Source: Aurantiacibacter zhengii
Lineage (GTDB): Bacteria; Pseudomonadota; Alphaproteobacteria; Sphingomonadales; Sphingomonadaceae
DNA length: 64,000 nucleotides
Direction: 5' to 3'
Assembly (NCBI RefSeq): GCF_003584125.1
Contig: NZ_QXFL01000005.1
Span: 202,479 to 266,478, forward strand
The position numbers were made by a program, and so were the translations under genes. The notes beneath the pieces are model-generated. The model searched no databases. It saw only the letters and a program-made list of their open reading frames with translations, and was not told where the DNA came from. Shown one piece after another: positions 11,395 through 21,649 of the stretch (position 1 is its first letter; each line of letters starts with the position of its first letter).

Positions 11395-12975
11395 ATGAGC
11401 CTGCTCAGAAACGTCGGTACCATCGGCTCGCTCACCATGGTGAGCCGGGTGGCGGGCATGGCGCGCGAGATGATCTTCTCGCGCGTGCTCGGCGCGAATG
11501 GCGTGACAGACGCCTGGTTCCAGGCTTTCATCATTCCCAACGTCTTTCGGCGCCTGTTCGCCGAAGGCGCGTTTTCTGCCGCCTTCGTGCCGATGTTTTC
11601 CAAGCGCCTGCACGGTGAAGGCGGCATCGACGATGCGCGCAGCTTCTCCAACGATGTGCTGAGCGTGTTCCTGCCGGTGCTGATCGGCCTTTGCGCGGTG
11701 ATGATGCTGGCGATGCCGCTAGTCATCGGAATACTGGGCGATGGCGACGCCGATCGGGCGCAATTCGCGATGGAGGTGGCCTTCGCGCGGATCATGTTCC
11801 CCTACATCGTGCTGGTCAGCCTGGTGACGCTGTTCACCGGGATGCTGAACTCGGTCAGCCGCTTCGCGCCAGGCGCAAGCTTTCCGATCATCCTCAACGT
11901 GGTGCTGATCGCCAGTCTGCTGGGCGGCGACTACGCGCGTGAGAATTTCGGTGCGACGCTGGAACAGATCGCCTACGCGCAGGCTTGGGCGGTTACGACG
12001 GGCGGCGTGATCCAGCTCGCCTGGCTCTATTACTGGACCCGCGTCGAGGGTTTTCGCCCGAAGCTGCTGTGGCCGCGCATCACGCCCGAGGTGAAGCGCC
12101 TTTCCATCATCGCCCTGCCCGCGGCGATCGGCGGCGGAGCCTACCAGATCAACACGCTGGTGCAGCTCTACTTCCTGAACCAGCTGGAAAGTGGCTCGGT
12201 CAGTTACATGAACTATGCCGACCGGCTGAACCAGCTACCGCTCGGCATCATCGGGATCGCCCTGTCCACCGCCATCCTGCCGACGCTGTCCAAGTTCGTC
12301 GGCGCGAAGAACCGCGAAGGGACGGACCGCATCCAGTCCGACGCGATCGAGCTCGCCATGCTGCTGACCATCCCCGCCGCCGTGGCGCTGGCGATCTGCG
12401 CAGTGCCGTTCGTGACGATGATCTTCCAGGGCGGCCGGTTCGATGCCGCCGATGCTGCGATGACCGGCAACGTGCTGGCCGCGCTGGTGCTGGGCCTGCC
12501 CGCCTACGTCCTGGTGAAAGTGCTGGTCCCCAATTTCTACGCCCGGTCGGACACGCGCACGCCAGTCTATGCCGCCTTTATCTCGCTGTTCGTGTTCGTG
12601 GCGCTGAACGTAGCAGTGCTGACCGAATACGGCGTTGTCGGCGTGGCCTTTGCCAGCGTGATCGGCGCGTGGATCAACGTGGGCTTCCTTTACGTCGTGC
12701 TGGTGAGGCGCGACTATTACACCATTCCCCTGGCGCTGGTGGGGCGGATTGCCCGCCAGCTGGTCGCCGCCGCCGCGATGGGCGCTGCCTTGTGGTTCGC
12801 GCGCGACCTGCTAACCGGCTGGTTCGATGCCGGCCTGCTGGCGCGGCTGGGCGCGCTGTTGGCGCTCGTGCTGTGTTCGGCGGTCGTCTACTTCGGCGTC
12901 GCCTTCGCGGTCGGCGCGATAGACCGCCAGCGCATCGCTGCACTTACGAAGAAAAGAGAGCCAGAAGCACCATGA
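11395..12975 (+). CDS. murJ: Lipid II flippase MurJ (MviN)
   Basis: Inner-membrane MOP-superfamily protein that flips lipid II for peptidoglycan synthesis. The 526 residues contain about 14 hydrophobic helices. Family-typical N-terminal features are present ([36 protein letters not shown]), as is the central [12 protein letters not shown]. The start ATG 11395 is 28 bases after secB. Its stop overlaps the trpS start (ATGA). Confidence 0.95.
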   Translation: MSLLRNVGTIGSLTMVSRVAGMAREMIFSRVLGANGVTDAWFQAFIIPNVFRRLFAEGAFSAAFVPMFSKRLHGEGGIDDARSFSNDVLSVFLPVLIGLCAVMMLAMPLVIGILGDGDADRAQFAMEVAFARIMFPYIVLVSLVTLFTGMLNSVSRFAPGASFPIILNVVLIASLLGGDYARENFGATLEQIAYAQAWAVTTGGVIQLAWLYYWTRVEGFRPKLLWPRITPEVKRLSIIALPAAIGGGAYQINTLVQLYFLNQLESGSVSYMNYADRLNQLPLGIIGIALSTAILPTLSKFVGAKNREGTDRIQSDAIELAMLLTIPAAVALAICAVPFVTMIFQGGRFDAADAAMTGNVLAALVLGLPAYVLVKVLVPNFYARSDTRTPVYAAFISLFVFVALNVAVLTEYGVVGVAFASVIGAWINVGFLYVVLVRRDYYTIPLALVGRIARQLVAAAAMGAALWFARDLLTGWFDAGLLARLGALLALVLCSAVVYFGVAFAVGAIDRQRIAALTKKREPEAP

Positions 12976-13988
12976 TCGTCGTATCGGGAATCCAGCCCAC
13001 CGGGAACCTGCACCTTGGCAATTACCTTGGCGCAATCCGCAACTGGGTGAAGATGCAGAACGACATGGGCAATGATGACAGGTGCCTGTTCTTCCTGGCA
13101 GACCTTCACGCGATCAGCCAGCCGCACGATCCGGCCCAGTTGAAAGCGAACACGCTGGAAATGGCCGCCGCGCTGGTGGCATGCGGCCTCGACCCGGCGC
13201 GCTGCGTGCTGTTCAACCAGGCGCAGGTACCTGCTCATGCGGAACTGCAATGGCTGTTGATGGGCACAGCGCGTATGGGCTGGCTTAACCGCATGACGCA
13301 GTGGAAGGACAAGGCCGGCAAGAACCGCGAGGGTCAGTCCGTCGCGCTGTTCGGCTACCCCGTGCTGCAGGCTGCCGACGTGCTGCTGTACCAGGCCACT
13401 CACGTGCCCGTGGGCGAAGACCAGAAGCAGCACCTGGAGCTGGCACGCGACATCGCGCAGAAGTTCAACAACGATTTCGCTTCTGAAGATCAGCCGGTCT
13501 TCACCCTGCCGGAGCCATTCATTCCGCCCGCCGCGGCCCGCATCATGAGCCTGCGCGACGGTTCGAAGAAGATGTCCAAGTCCGACTCCTCGGACATGAG
13601 CCGCATCGCCCTCACCGACGATGCCGATACCATGGCGCAGAAGGTGAAGAAGGCGAAGACCGATCCCGAACCGCTGCCCGGCGATGTCGAAGGACTGGCC
13701 GGACGGCCCGAAGCGCTCAACCTCGTCACCATCTACGCAGCTCTTGCGCAAACCACGCCGGAGGCGGTGCTGGCGCAGCACGGTGGACAGGGCTTCGGCC
13801 AATTCAAGCCGGTGCTGGCCGAAAAGATGGTCGAGGTGCTTGGCCCGATTCGCGATCGCTTCGTGGAGCTGCGGCAAGACCGCGAGGAACTGGACGCCAT
13901 TCTGGCGCGCGGTGCCTCGCGGGCGCGGGATCTCGCCTCCCACACGCTCGACCACGCATATAGTGCGCTGGGTCTGGTGCGCGGCTGA
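12972..13988 (+). CDS. trpS: Tryptophanyl-tRNA synthetase
   Basis: Class I aminoacyl-tRNA synthetase charging tRNA-Trp. The 338 residues are normal for bacterial TrpRS. The HIGH-type motif is seen as [10 protein letters not shown] (residues 12-21) and the KMSKS motif as KKMSKSDS near residue 200. ATG 12972 overlaps the murJ stop in an ATGA arrangement, so the two are probably translationally coupled, a common alphaproteobacterial pairing. Confidence 0.96.
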   Translation: MIVVSGIQPTGNLHLGNYLGAIRNWVKMQNDMGNDDRCLFFLADLHAISQPHDPAQLKANTLEMAAALVACGLDPARCVLFNQAQVPAHAELQWLLMGTARMGWLNRMTQWKDKAGKNREGQSVALFGYPVLQAADVLLYQATHVPVGEDQKQHLELARDIAQKFNNDFASEDQPVFTLPEPFIPPAAARIMSLRDGSKKMSKSDSSDMSRIALTDDADTMAQKVKKAKTDPEPLPGDVEGLAGRPEALNLVTIYAALAQTTPEAVLAQHGGQGFGQFKPVLAEKMVEVLGPIRDRFVELRQDREELDAILARGASRARDLASHTLDHAYSALGLVRG

Positions 13989-14153
13989 AAAGCCCCATTT
14001 CGCGGCAATCTCACTGAAATTGCAGGGGTTTTGGGTGAATACGGTTAAACCGTGGTTCACTCTGCCCTTGCTATTGCACCAATCATCGCAGAAATTCCTG
14101 CGCGCTGGAGCTGAGGAGCCTCGCGCGCTTCCACGTTGATTGAGAGAGTCGCC

Positions 14154-14870
14154 ATGATGAAATCCCTGTTCTCCCTGAAAGGCGCAAAGTTGGCCGCCGT
14201 GCCCGCGATCGCGCTGGGCCTGGCCGCCTGCGCCACCCCGTTCCGCGCCGATGTATCGCGCTTCGAAAGCCAGCTGCCCGCACCGCAGGGCCAGAGCTTC
14301 TTCGTGGTCGCAGATGATCCCGCTCTGGCGGGTGGGCTGGAGTTCTCGCTCTATGCCGACCACGTCGAGGACGAGATGGCCCAGCTTGGCTATGTCCAGG
14401 CCTCGTCGCCGGAAGAGGCCACCTTGCTGGTGCGCTTCGACTATGGCGTCGACAATGGCCGTGAACGCATCCAGTCCAGCGGCTTTGGCTATGGCTACCG
14501 CGATCCGTTCTTCAGCCCGTGGCGCAGCTATGCGCGTCCGGTAGTGTTCCGCGATCGTCGCGGTAACACCCGCGTGGCCTACGTACGAGATCGGAATTGG
14601 GGCTACGGCTGGCACGATTCGTTCTTCGGCGGGCCGGATGTCTCCAGCTACACTGTCTACACCAGCGGCATCGATCTGAAGATCGACAATGCGGCAACGG
14701 GGGAACGCCTGTTCGAAGGCAAGGCCGAAGCGGCCTCGCGTTCCGACCAGTTGCAGTACCTCGTTCCCAACCTGGTAGAGGCGATGTTCACCGACTTCCC
14801 CGGCAATTCGGGCGAGACCGTGCGTATCTCCATCGCCCCGGAAGACCAGCCGGTGCGCCGCGAGCGCTAA
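14154..14870 (+). CDS. DUF4136-type lipoprotein
   Basis: About 238 residues with a lipoprotein signal: basic start, hydrophobic stretch and LAAC lipobox (C near residue 25). The rest resembles DUF4136, a family of Gram-negative lipoproteins of unknown function (FRADVSRF near the start, LFEGKAEAASRS near the end). A Gly/Tyr/Arg-rich segment with FGYGYRDPFFSPW lies at about 110-125. ATG 14154 or the adjacent ATG 14157 could start translation; TGAGAGAG precedes them. It stands alone, with a terminator directly downstream. Confidence 0.78.
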   Translation: MMKSLFSLKGAKLAAVPAIALGLAACATPFRADVSRFESQLPAPQGQSFFVVADDPALAGGLEFSLYADHVEDEMAQLGYVQASSPEEATLLVRFDYGVDNGRERIQSSGFGYGYRDPFFSPWRSYARPVVFRDRRGNTRVAYVRDRNWGYGWHDSFFGGPDVSSYTVYTSGIDLKIDNAATGERLFEGKAEAASRSDQLQYLVPNLVEAMFTDFPGNSGETVRISIAPEDQPVRRER

Positions 14871-14895
14871 GCACCGACATCCGGTGATTTCATTG

Positions 14896-14928
14896 AAGGC
14901 GGGTTGCAGCGATGCAGCCCGCCTTTTT
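14896..14928. terminator. Intrinsic terminator between convergent genes
   Basis: A stem of 13 pairs with one G-U (AAGGCGGGTTGCA / TGCAGCCCGCCTT) around GCGA, followed by TTTT. A-rich 5' and T-rich 3' flanks allow it to serve both the DUF4136 gene and the convergent regulator gene. Confidence 0.82.
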
Positions 14929-14942
14929 CGTGTCCGCAGCTT

Positions 14943-15971
14943 TCAGGCCCGGCGCACCGCCAGCGCCACGCAGCTGACGAACACCGCCGCCTCCAGCGCC
15001 GAACTGGCCAGCAGCGCGAGGGGGCCAAACTGCCCCTCACCCAGCATGGCACCCATGGCGTCGATCCCAAGCCGACGCTCGGCCACGGTGCTATCCAGCA
15101 GCGCCAGGCTGCCCGCCATCAACCGCCCGCCGGACAGGGCAACCAGCATTCCGCCAGCCCCGCCCAGCACGGCAGCGGCAGCACCGCCGCGCCAGCCCTG
15201 AAAGCGCCGGGCCAGCGCACATCCGCCACCGGCCAGCATGCCGACGAGCGCACCTTCCAGAATGCCGGTAACAGGGCCGATGCCCACGCCTGCTAGCACC
15301 TGGAAAAGGTCCAGCCCCACCAGTCGACCGATGGCACCGACCACAAGGCCGCCTATGCCCCCGCCTGCCACCAGTATTACCGGGCGAAGTACGCCGGGTC
15401 CGCTGGCAAGCCCCATGCCGATCCCCACCCCGGCGCCGCCCAGCACGCCCACGGCTATGCAGAGTGCCAGCAGGGTCAGCACCAGCCCGCTGCCGCCGCT
15501 GGCCGATCCTGCCAGCAGTATCCCGTAAAGCAGTCCGCCGATCACGCCAGCACCGGCGCCGCCGATGGTGGCGGCCGCAGCGATCCGCCCGCCGCGCGAA
15601 AGGCCGCCTGCCGCCGGATCCGGCCGGGCCGTGTCCCGCCTCTCACGATCATCCACCAATTCGCCGACGAAGCGGTATCCGTGCTTCGGCACAGTGGCGA
15701 TGTAGCGGGGCGAGGCTGCATCATCGCCCAGCGCGCGGCGCAGGGTGCGGATGCACTGGGTCAGCGCTTCGTCCGTCACCGGGATGCCCCGCCACACCTC
15801 GTCCATGAAGCGATCCTTGGTCACCAGGTCGCCGCGCGCCTGCACCAGCATGGCAAGGGCATCGAAATAGCGGCTGCCGATATCGATCTCCTCATCGCCG
15901 CGCAGCAGACGGCGATTCGCGCGGTCGAGCGCGAAGCAGTCGAAGTGCAGGATTGATGGATCGGTTGCCAT
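14943..15971 (-). CDS. CadC-like winged-helix regulator with glycine-rich membrane domain
   Basis: A 342-residue protein. Residues 1-100 form an OmpR/PhoB-type winged helix (FDALAMLVQARGDLVT, TDEALTQCIRTLRRALGDD, YIATVPKHGYRFVG). Residues about 125-342 are almost wholly hydrophobic and unusually rich in Gly and Ala, with perhaps seven or eight helices full of small-residue packing motifs (IGGAGAGVIGG, VAGGGIGGLVVGA). This resembles ToxR/CadC one-component membrane regulators, but the usual periplasmic sensor domain is replaced by the glycine-rich membrane block. ATG 15971 is preferred to TTG 15980. It is divergent from the membrane protein at 16099. Confidence 0.8.
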   Translation of the reverse strand: MATDPSILHFDCFALDRANRRLLRGDEEIDIGSRYFDALAMLVQARGDLVTKDRFMDEVWRGIPVTDEALTQCIRTLRRALGDDAASPRYIATVPKHGYRFVGELVDDRERRDTARPDPAAGGLSRGGRIAAAATIGGAGAGVIGGLLYGILLAGSASGGSGLVLTLLALCIAVGVLGGAGVGIGMGLASGPGVLRPVILVAGGGIGGLVVGAIGRLVGLDLFQVLAGVGIGPVTGILEGALVGMLAGGGCALARRFQGWRGGAAAAVLGGAGGMLVALSGGRLMAGSLALLDSTVAERRLGIDAMGAMLGEGQFGPLALLASSALEAAVFVSCVALAVRRA

Positions 15972-16098
15972 GGCCGCCAATTCCTATGCCAGCAAATGGG
16001 CCAGCGGAAGCTTTTCAACCATTGCTCATGAATTGCTCATGCCGCTCACCCCACTGGAAATGCATGGTTTGGCCATCCTTACTGACGGAGAATCGACC

Positions 16099-16647
16099 AT
16101 GCCCGACACCCTTCCCTTTTACCGCCGCCTGGCCGGATGGCGCATCGCCGGATGGAGCGCTGCCGCCGCGTTACTGGCGCTGCCCGCCATCGCCATGCAA
16201 CTCACAAACGAGGTCGACTGGACCGGCAGCGATTTCGTATTCGCTGCTGCCTTGCTGCTGGTGACAGGCCTCGCGGCTGAGGGAGGGCTGCGGCTCGCGC
16301 GGAGTTGGCCGCACCTCATCGGCTTTGCGATCGCCACCTTCGCCGCGTTCTTCACCGTGTGGAGCAACCTTGCGGTCGGCATCATCGGCGCAGAGGGAGA
16401 ACCGATCAACCTCGGCTTCTTTGCCGTGCTTGCCGTGGGCATCGTGGCCGCCGCCATCACCCGCTTCCGCCCTGCGGCCCTGTCGGCGATTACCGGGGCG
16501 ATGGCAGTGAGCCAGTTCGCGCTGGGCCTGGCAGCGACGCGTGCCATGCCCGGCCATTCGGTGGAATGGGGCATACTGGCGTTCTTCGCGATCCTGTGGC
16601 TTTCCGCCTCGCTCGCCTTTCGCCGCCACGCGGCGCAGGTGGTTTAA
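16099..16647 (+). CDS. Small multi-pass membrane protein, function unknown
   Basis: A 182-residue protein with about five hydrophobic helices (roughly 20-37, 47-60, 73-93, 100-117, 150-168); no family recognised with confidence. ATG 16099 has ACGGAGAATCGACC just upstream; the longer open frame from 15970 overlaps the promoter of the divergent regulator and is unlikely to be translated. The divergent CadC-like membrane regulator 127 bases away may control it; this is inferred from position only. Its stop overlaps the end of the convergent dut gene by four bases. Confidence 0.7.
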   Translation: MPDTLPFYRRLAGWRIAGWSAAAALLALPAIAMQLTNEVDWTGSDFVFAAALLLVTGLAAEGGLRLARSWPHLIGFAIATFAAFFTVWSNLAVGIIGAEGEPINLGFFAVLAVGIVAAAITRFRPAALSAITGAMAVSQFALGLAATRAMPGHSVEWGILAFFAILWLSASLAFRRHAAQVV

Positions 16648-17102
16648 AGCGAACCGTGCCCGCCCGTGGAACCAAAGCCGCCTTCGCCGCGTGCGGTGGC
16701 GTCCAGATCCTCAACCTCGTCCCACGCGGCCAGCGTGACCGGGGCCAGCACCAGCTGGGCGATCCGGTCCCCGCGCTGGATCGGGAAGTTGTCGTCCGAC
16801 AGGTTGACCAGGATGACCTTCAGTTCGCCGCGATAATCGCTGTCGATAGTGCCCGGCGCATTGGGTACGGAAATGCCGTGCTTCAGCGCCAGGCCCGACC
16901 GCGGGCGCACCTGGATTTCGTATCCGGGCGGGATGGCCACGGCAAAGCCGGTGCCAACGGCATGGCGCGATCCGGGACGCAGGACGATGTTCTCCGCTGC
17001 CACCACATCCATGCCTGCCGCGCCGCCCGTGGCGTAGGCCGGCAGGTCCAGCCCGTGCCCGTGCGGCAGGCGCTTCAGTTTGACAGGTATCGTATCAGGC
17101 AT
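16644..17102 (-). CDS. dut: Deoxyuridine 5'-triphosphate nucleotidohydrolase (dUTPase)
   Basis: Trimeric enzyme hydrolysing dUTP to dUMP, keeping uracil out of DNA and feeding thymidylate synthesis. The 152 residues carry the five dUTPase motifs: AGMDVVA (I), RPRSGLA (II), [10 protein letters not shown] (III), RGDRIAQLV (IV) and the C-terminal GEGGFGSTG (V). ATG 17102 overlaps the end of coaBC by 8 bases; the frame upstream of it is only a read-through extension. Pairing with coaBC is common in bacteria. Confidence 0.96.
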   Translation of the reverse strand: MPDTIPVKLKRLPHGHGLDLPAYATGGAAGMDVVAAENIVLRPGSRHAVGTGFAVAIPPGYEIQVRPRSGLALKHGISVPNAPGTIDSDYRGELKVILVNLSDDNFPIQRGDRIAQLVLAPVTLAAWDEVEDLDATARGEGGFGSTGGHGSL

Positions 17103-18846
17103 CGACGCTGAGTTTCTCGGCAATTTCCTGGATCAGCCGGGTGGCCACATCCTGCTTGGTCATGGGATCCCAATGCTCGACCTTGCCTTCCTTGACGAGG
17201 TGCACCTGGTTGTTGTCCCCACCCATGACATCGCCGGAGACATCGTTGGCCACGATCCAGTCGCAGCCCTTGCTCTTGCGCTTTTTGCGGGCGTTATCGA
17301 CCACGTCGTTGGTTTCCGCGGCAAAGCCGATCAGCAGTTCGGGCCGCTTGGGATTGGCGGCAACGCTGGCGAGAATGTCAGGGTTTTCCGCCAGCACCAG
17401 CGCAGGGGGAGCGGCCCCGCGCTTCTTGATCTTGATGTCGTTGTATTCCTTCGTACGCCAGTCGGCGACAGCGGCAGCCATGATCGCGGCATCCACCGGC
17501 AGCGACTCGCGCACGGCGCGGGCCATTTCCTCGGCGCTTTCCACGTCGATGCGGTCCACGCCCAGCGGCGTGCGCAAATGCACCGGCCCTGTGACGAGCG
17601 TGACCCTCGCACCCGCTGCAGCAGCGGCGGCGGCAATGGCAAAGCCCTGCTTTCCGCTCGAACGGTTGGCCAGATAGCGCACCGGGTCGATCGGTTCGTG
17701 CGTGGGCCCGGCGGTGACGAGCACATGCTTGCCGTAGAGAGGGCGGTGCTCGATATCCTGTTCGAAGCCCGGCTGGCCTGCCAAGGGATCGAACGTGTCG
17801 ATCGGATCGAGTTCGGGCGACTGAACCTGGCCCGGTTCCAGCGGATTGACCAATGAACCTACTGGCGCAGCCGCTTCTTCCCCTTCGAACGGCTGCGGCG
17901 CTTCCTGCCGCGCGTTCACCTCGTGGTTGATCGCCTCGCGGTCGGTTGGCGGGGCGGCTTTTGCCTTGCCTTTGGTCGCTATCAGATGTTCGACGCCGGT
18001 ATAGTCTGGCTCTTCCGGCAGGTCGGATCCTGTCCAGGCGACTTCGCCCTCCAGTTCCTCGTAACCTTCCTCGTCGTCGTAGGTGACTTCGTCGTCCTCG
18101 ATCCGGCGCGGGGTGGAGCGCGGGATGATGCTGGCGAGCATTCCGGCAAGACCGCCGGGCTTGTCGCTACCGAAGTCGCTGTCGTCCTCGTAATCTTCCT
18201 CTTCCGCGCCCGCTTCGACGGCGCGCAGATAATCCTCGATATCCTGCCCCGCGATGCCGGGATCGAGGCCCAGCATATCGGCGATCTCCAGCCAGACCAT
18301 CTCGGGTTCGGGCAGGCGGCCGGGGCCGAATTCGCCGCAGGCCATTGCGCCTTCATCGGGTGTCATCACCCGGACACCGCTCTCGCGCAGCATTGCTATG
18401 TTGCGCTGCGTGGCGGGATGTTCCCACATCTTCACGTTCATCGCGGGAACGGTAAGGACGGGTTTGTCGGTGGCGAGGATCAGCGTGGTGGCCAGATCGT
18501 CGGCAATGCCGGCATTCATCTTGGCCATCAGGTCCGCCGTTGCCGGGCAGACGACCACAAGGTCCGCCTCGCGCGAAAGCTGGATGTGGCCGATCTCGGC
18601 CTCGTTCTTCAGGTCCCACAGCGAGGTGTGGACCTGGTTGCCCGACAGCGCAGCCAGCGCCATGGGCGTGACGAATTGCGCGCCGCCGTTGGTCAGCACG
18701 CAGTTGGTCTCTCCCCCGCCCTTCGCAATCAGACGGACAAGCTCGCACGACTTGTAGGCAGCGATACCGCCGCCCACCACCAGCAGGATTCTAGGACTGG
18801 TCGACTGTCCCTCCTGTTCCAAAACATCAATCCGCTGCTCAAGCAT
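17095..18846 (-). CDS. coaBC: Bifunctional CoaBC (PPC synthetase / decarboxylase) with long acidic linker
   Basis: Two consecutive steps of coenzyme A synthesis: 4'-phosphopantothenoylcysteine synthesis and decarboxylation. The N-terminal flavoprotein CoaC domain (about 15-195) has VPAMNVKMW and the active-site cysteine in [10 protein letters not shown]. The C-terminal CoaB domain (about 370-583) has [15 protein letters not shown] and AAAVADW. Usual CoaBC length is about 400; here it is 583, because an acidic, low-complexity stretch of about 165 residues (about 205-368, with [10 protein letters not shown]) separates the domains. The frame is intact and conserved residues are present, so both activities are expected. 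Confidence 0.93.
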   Translation of the reverse strand: MLEQRIDVLEQEGQSTSPRILLVVGGGIAAYKSCELVRLIAKGGGETNCVLTNGGAQFVTPMALAALSGNQVHTSLWDLKNEAEIGHIQLSREADLVVVCPATADLMAKMNAGIADDLATTLILATDKPVLTVPAMNVKMWEHPATQRNIAMLRESGVRVMTPDEGAMACGEFGPGRLPEPEMVWLEIADMLGLDPGIAGQDIEDYLRAVEAGAEEEDYEDDSDFGSDKPGGLAGMLASIIPRSTPRRIEDDEVTYDDEEGYEELEGEVAWTGSDLPEEPDYTGVEHLIATKGKAKAAPPTDREAINHEVNARQEAPQPFEGEEAAAPVGSLVNPLEPGQVQSPELDPIDTFDPLAGQPGFEQDIEHRPLYGKHVLVTAGPTHEPIDPVRYLANRSSGKQGFAIAAAAAAAGARVTLVTGPVHLRTPLGVDRIDVESAEEMARAVRESLPVDAAIMAAAVADWRTKEYNDIKIKKRGAAPPALVLAENPDILASVAANPKRPELLIGFAAETNDVVDNARKKRKSKGCDWIVANDVSGDVMGGDNNQVHLVKEGKVEHWDPMTKQDVATRLIQEIAEKLSVDA

Positions 18847-18897
18847 CGGTTCTCAAGGCCCGCTAATAGTCCAAGCGTGGGCTTTCGCAAATCTTGG

Positions 18898-20055
18898 TTA
18901 AGGTTGCCTTTCCTTTGCGCGATAAGCTTTTCCGGCAAGTTCTCCCAGCGCGCGCGGCGCAAAGGCAAGGCCCGCGACGTAGGCGGGCAGGGTCAATTGC
19001 ACCCAGTAGAAATTCTCCGGCCGGGCGAACAGCGCCATCGCGGCAAAGAAGCCTGCAAACCACAGCGCGGCGAACAGGCCCACGCGCCCACCCAAGCCCA
19101 GCCAGCCGACGAACGGCAGGATTGCAAGGGGTGCCGCCAGGGCGACGGGCAGGACCAGCAGGGGCGTGAGCCGCGACAGCGCCATCAGCGGGAGGGCAAG
19201 GCCCGCCATGGCGTCCCACCCCTGCGAAGCCGGATCGCCGAGCGCGCGGCGCATTTCCACGTAGTGGTAGTGCAGCCCCATCATAGCCGCTAACACCGCC
19301 AGCACAGCCGTCAGCGCGGCGACCTCGCGCCAGCGCTTTTCCATCACGGCGAAAGCCAGCCAGAGCAGGACGAAGGCGACCGCCAGCTCGCGCACGGCAA
19401 TCGCCAGGCCCGCGGCCAGCAGACTGGGCCACCAGCGTTCTGGCGAATACATGACGAAAGCCAGGGTCAGCAGCAGGCCTGCCAGCAATTCGTGGATCAG
19501 TCCCGCCTGCGGCACAGCCAGCGCCGCTCCGCCCAGGGCCAGCAGCACCAGCGCGCCAAGGCGCTCTGCCATGGGCATTGTGCCCGGCAGCTTCTGGTGC
19601 AGCATCAGGATCGCACCAAGCAACAGCACTGCGCCCAGCATCCGTACCCCGTCCACCCCGATCGCCCGGTGAAGCCATGCCAGTGTCGGCAGGCGCACGG
19701 TGACGAAGGGGCGCGTCGGGTAATTTCCGGCGCGTTGTTCCTCCATGGCGACAGCGTAATAGGGCTCGCCCGCGATCACACGCTCGGAGATGCGCGAATA
19801 GAGCGCGAGATCGCCCTGCGATCTGTCCGCCCGATGATCAGCCTTCGCCTCCACCCGCGCGGCTTCCGCCTCGCCCACCGGTGCAACGGCCACCGCGCTC
19901 CACGCCATCAACGCTGCCAGCAGCGCGAGCACGGCCAGCGCACCCCAACGCGGCAGGCGCGCCAGCGGGCGGCCCAGGCTGTTCCACCAGATAAGCGGAT
20001 TGGTCATGGTCTTGATCTGGACCGGGACGGGGACAGGCTCAATGCTTGCGGCCAT
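18898..20055 (-). CDS. Multi-pass integral membrane protein, unknown function
   Basis: A 385-residue protein with an N-terminal helix (about 40-57), a soluble region of about 70 residues (EAARVEAKADHRADRS to RAGNYPTRPF), then eight or nine further helices. The helix/long-loop order with an early extracytoplasmic loop is reminiscent of GT-C type polyprenyl-linked glycosyltransferases, but no diagnostic motif was recognised. Starts at ATG 20055 or ATG 20007. It lies 21 bases downstream of ubiB and may be in one unit with ubiE-ubiB. Confidence 0.65.
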   Translation of the reverse strand: MAASIEPVPVPVQIKTMTNPLIWWNSLGRPLARLPRWGALAVLALLAALMAWSAVAVAPVGEAEAARVEAKADHRADRSQGDLALYSRISERVIAGEPYYAVAMEEQRAGNYPTRPFVTVRLPTLAWLHRAIGVDGVRMLGAVLLLGAILMLHQKLPGTMPMAERLGALVLLALGGAALAVPQAGLIHELLAGLLLTLAFVMYSPERWWPSLLAAGLAIAVRELAVAFVLLWLAFAVMEKRWREVAALTAVLAVLAAMMGLHYHYVEMRRALGDPASQGWDAMAGLALPLMALSRLTPLLVLPVALAAPLAILPFVGWLGLGGRVGLFAALWFAGFFAAMALFARPENFYWVQLTLPAYVAGLAFAPRALGELAGKAYRAKERQP

Positions 20056-20076
20056 CTATCCCCGATCAGTTTCGCG

Positions 20077-21645
20077 CTAGCCGATGATTCCGGCCAGCAT
20101 CGCGCCCCACACGGCAGCCCCGCCCACCACGGCAGCGGCGATATAGCCCGGCCAGCCGCGCTGCCCAGCCTCTGCCCGGCGGCGGCGGCGCTCCCATAGC
20201 AGTTCCACTTCGGGAAGCGGCGGCTGTTCCGGCGCACCGCCCTTGGCGGGATAGCGGTCCTCTATGCGGCGCACGAGCTCCGGCAGGCGGATCAGCGTGT
20301 CGATGTCGGCCCGGATGCGGTCGGCAATCGCCGCCTCGGGACCCAGTTCGTCGCGAATCCAGCTGCGCACGTAGGGCGCGGATACGTCCCACATGTTGAT
20401 CTGCGGATCGAGCTGGGTGGCGATGCCTTCCACCATCACCATGGTCTTTTGCAGCAGCAACAGGTGCGGCTGCGTTTGCATGTCGAAATCGCGGGTGATG
20501 GCGAACAGGCCGTCCAGCATCTGGCCAACCGAAAGTTCGCTCACCGGCTTGCCGCGCATGGGTTCGCCCACGGCGCGCAGCGCGGTCGCGAATTCGTCGA
20601 CCGAGTGATAGCTGGGCACATACTGCGCCTCGAAATGGATCTCGGCCACGCGCTTGTAGTTGCCCGTAATCAGGCCGTAGAGAATTTCCGCCAGCCACTG
20701 CCGCGCGCGCCGGTCTATCCGGCCCATTATGCCGAAATCGATGGCGACGATGGTGCCGTCGGCTTTCACGAACAGATTGCCCTGGTGCATGTCGGCGTGG
20801 AAGAACCCGCCGCTGATCGCCTGGGTCAGGAAAGCCAGTACCAGCCGCCGGGCAAGGTCGGGCAGGTCATGACCGGCTTCCGCCAGGGCGGTCATGTTGC
20901 TGATCTTGACCCCGTCGACCCATTCGATAGTGAGCACGCGGCCATTGGTGCGGTCCCAGTCGATGGCGGGTATCGCGTAGCCATCAAAGCCCCTCATCGC
21001 GTCGGCCAGTTCGGATGCGCTGGCCGCCTCACGCCGGAAATCCAGCTCCGAATTGCTCCACCGCTTGAAATTGGCGATGGTGAGCCGCGGTCGCAGGCGG
21101 CGCGCCTCGCCGCCCATCGCCTCGAGATGCGCGGCTGCCCATTCGTAAGTGGCGATGTCCTGTTCGAACTTCTCGCGAATTCCTGGACGCAGCACCTTGA
21201 TGGCGACGGTGCGCCCCTCGGTCGTCACACCCTTGTGCACCTGCGCAATGGACGCAGCGCCCACCGGCTCGGGATCGACTTCGACGAAAAGGTCTTCCAG
21301 CGGACGTTCGAAACTGTCCTCGATCTGCTTGCGGATTGCGGCGAAGGGCACCGGAGGCAAGCTGTCCTGCAGGCTCAGCAGGTTCTTTGCCGCTTCGTCA
21401 CCCACCAGATCAGGCCGCGTCGCCAGCGTCTGCCCCAGCTTGATCGCGGCGGGGCCGATCTCGCGGAACGCGCCCGCGTAATCGGGCTCGCGCGGCTGGA
21501 TTGTGCCGAAACGGGCGGTACGGCACAGCCGCTTTACAGGAGCCGGCGTGTTGGGATCGCGCTCGATCCCCCGCAACGCGCCGTGCCGCGCAAGAATTCG
21601 GCCCCATTTGAGGAGCCGCCAGATATGCGTCGAGGGACGGGTCAC
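20077..21645 (-). CDS. ubiB: Ubiquinone biosynthesis protein UbiB (atypical ABC1/ADCK kinase)
   Basis: Membrane-associated atypical kinase/ATPase required for ubiquinone biosynthesis. The 522 residues have the family KxGQ signature (AIKLGQTLATRPD, about 68-80), the AAAS-type ASIAQVHKG (about 150), a kinase catalytic region (DMHQGNLFVK, IDFGIMGR) and two C-terminal membrane helices after residue 490. It starts four bases after ubiE on the same strand, an established operon pairing. Confidence 0.95.
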   Translation of the reverse strand: MTRPSTHIWRLLKWGRILARHGALRGIERDPNTPAPVKRLCRTARFGTIQPREPDYAGAFREIGPAAIKLGQTLATRPDLVGDEAAKNLLSLQDSLPPVPFAAIRKQIEDSFERPLEDLFVEVDPEPVGAASIAQVHKGVTTEGRTVAIKVLRPGIREKFEQDIATYEWAAAHLEAMGGEARRLRPRLTIANFKRWSNSELDFRREAASASELADAMRGFDGYAIPAIDWDRTNGRVLTIEWVDGVKISNMTALAEAGHDLPDLARRLVLAFLTQAISGGFFHADMHQGNLFVKADGTIVAIDFGIMGRIDRRARQWLAEILYGLITGNYKRVAEIHFEAQYVPSYHSVDEFATALRAVGEPMRGKPVSELSVGQMLDGLFAITRDFDMQTQPHLLLLQKTMVMVEGIATQLDPQINMWDVSAPYVRSWIRDELGPEAAIADRIRADIDTLIRLPELVRRIEDRYPAKGGAPEQPPLPEVELLWERRRRRAEAGQRGWPGYIAAAVVGGAAVWGAMLAGIIG

Positions 21646-21649
21646 GCGG

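Noticed and set aside
11985..12971. Upstream extension of the trpS frame into murJ.
   Set aside because: TrpRS begins at [12 protein letters not shown]; the extension is an out-of-frame Arg/Ala-rich reading of murJ.
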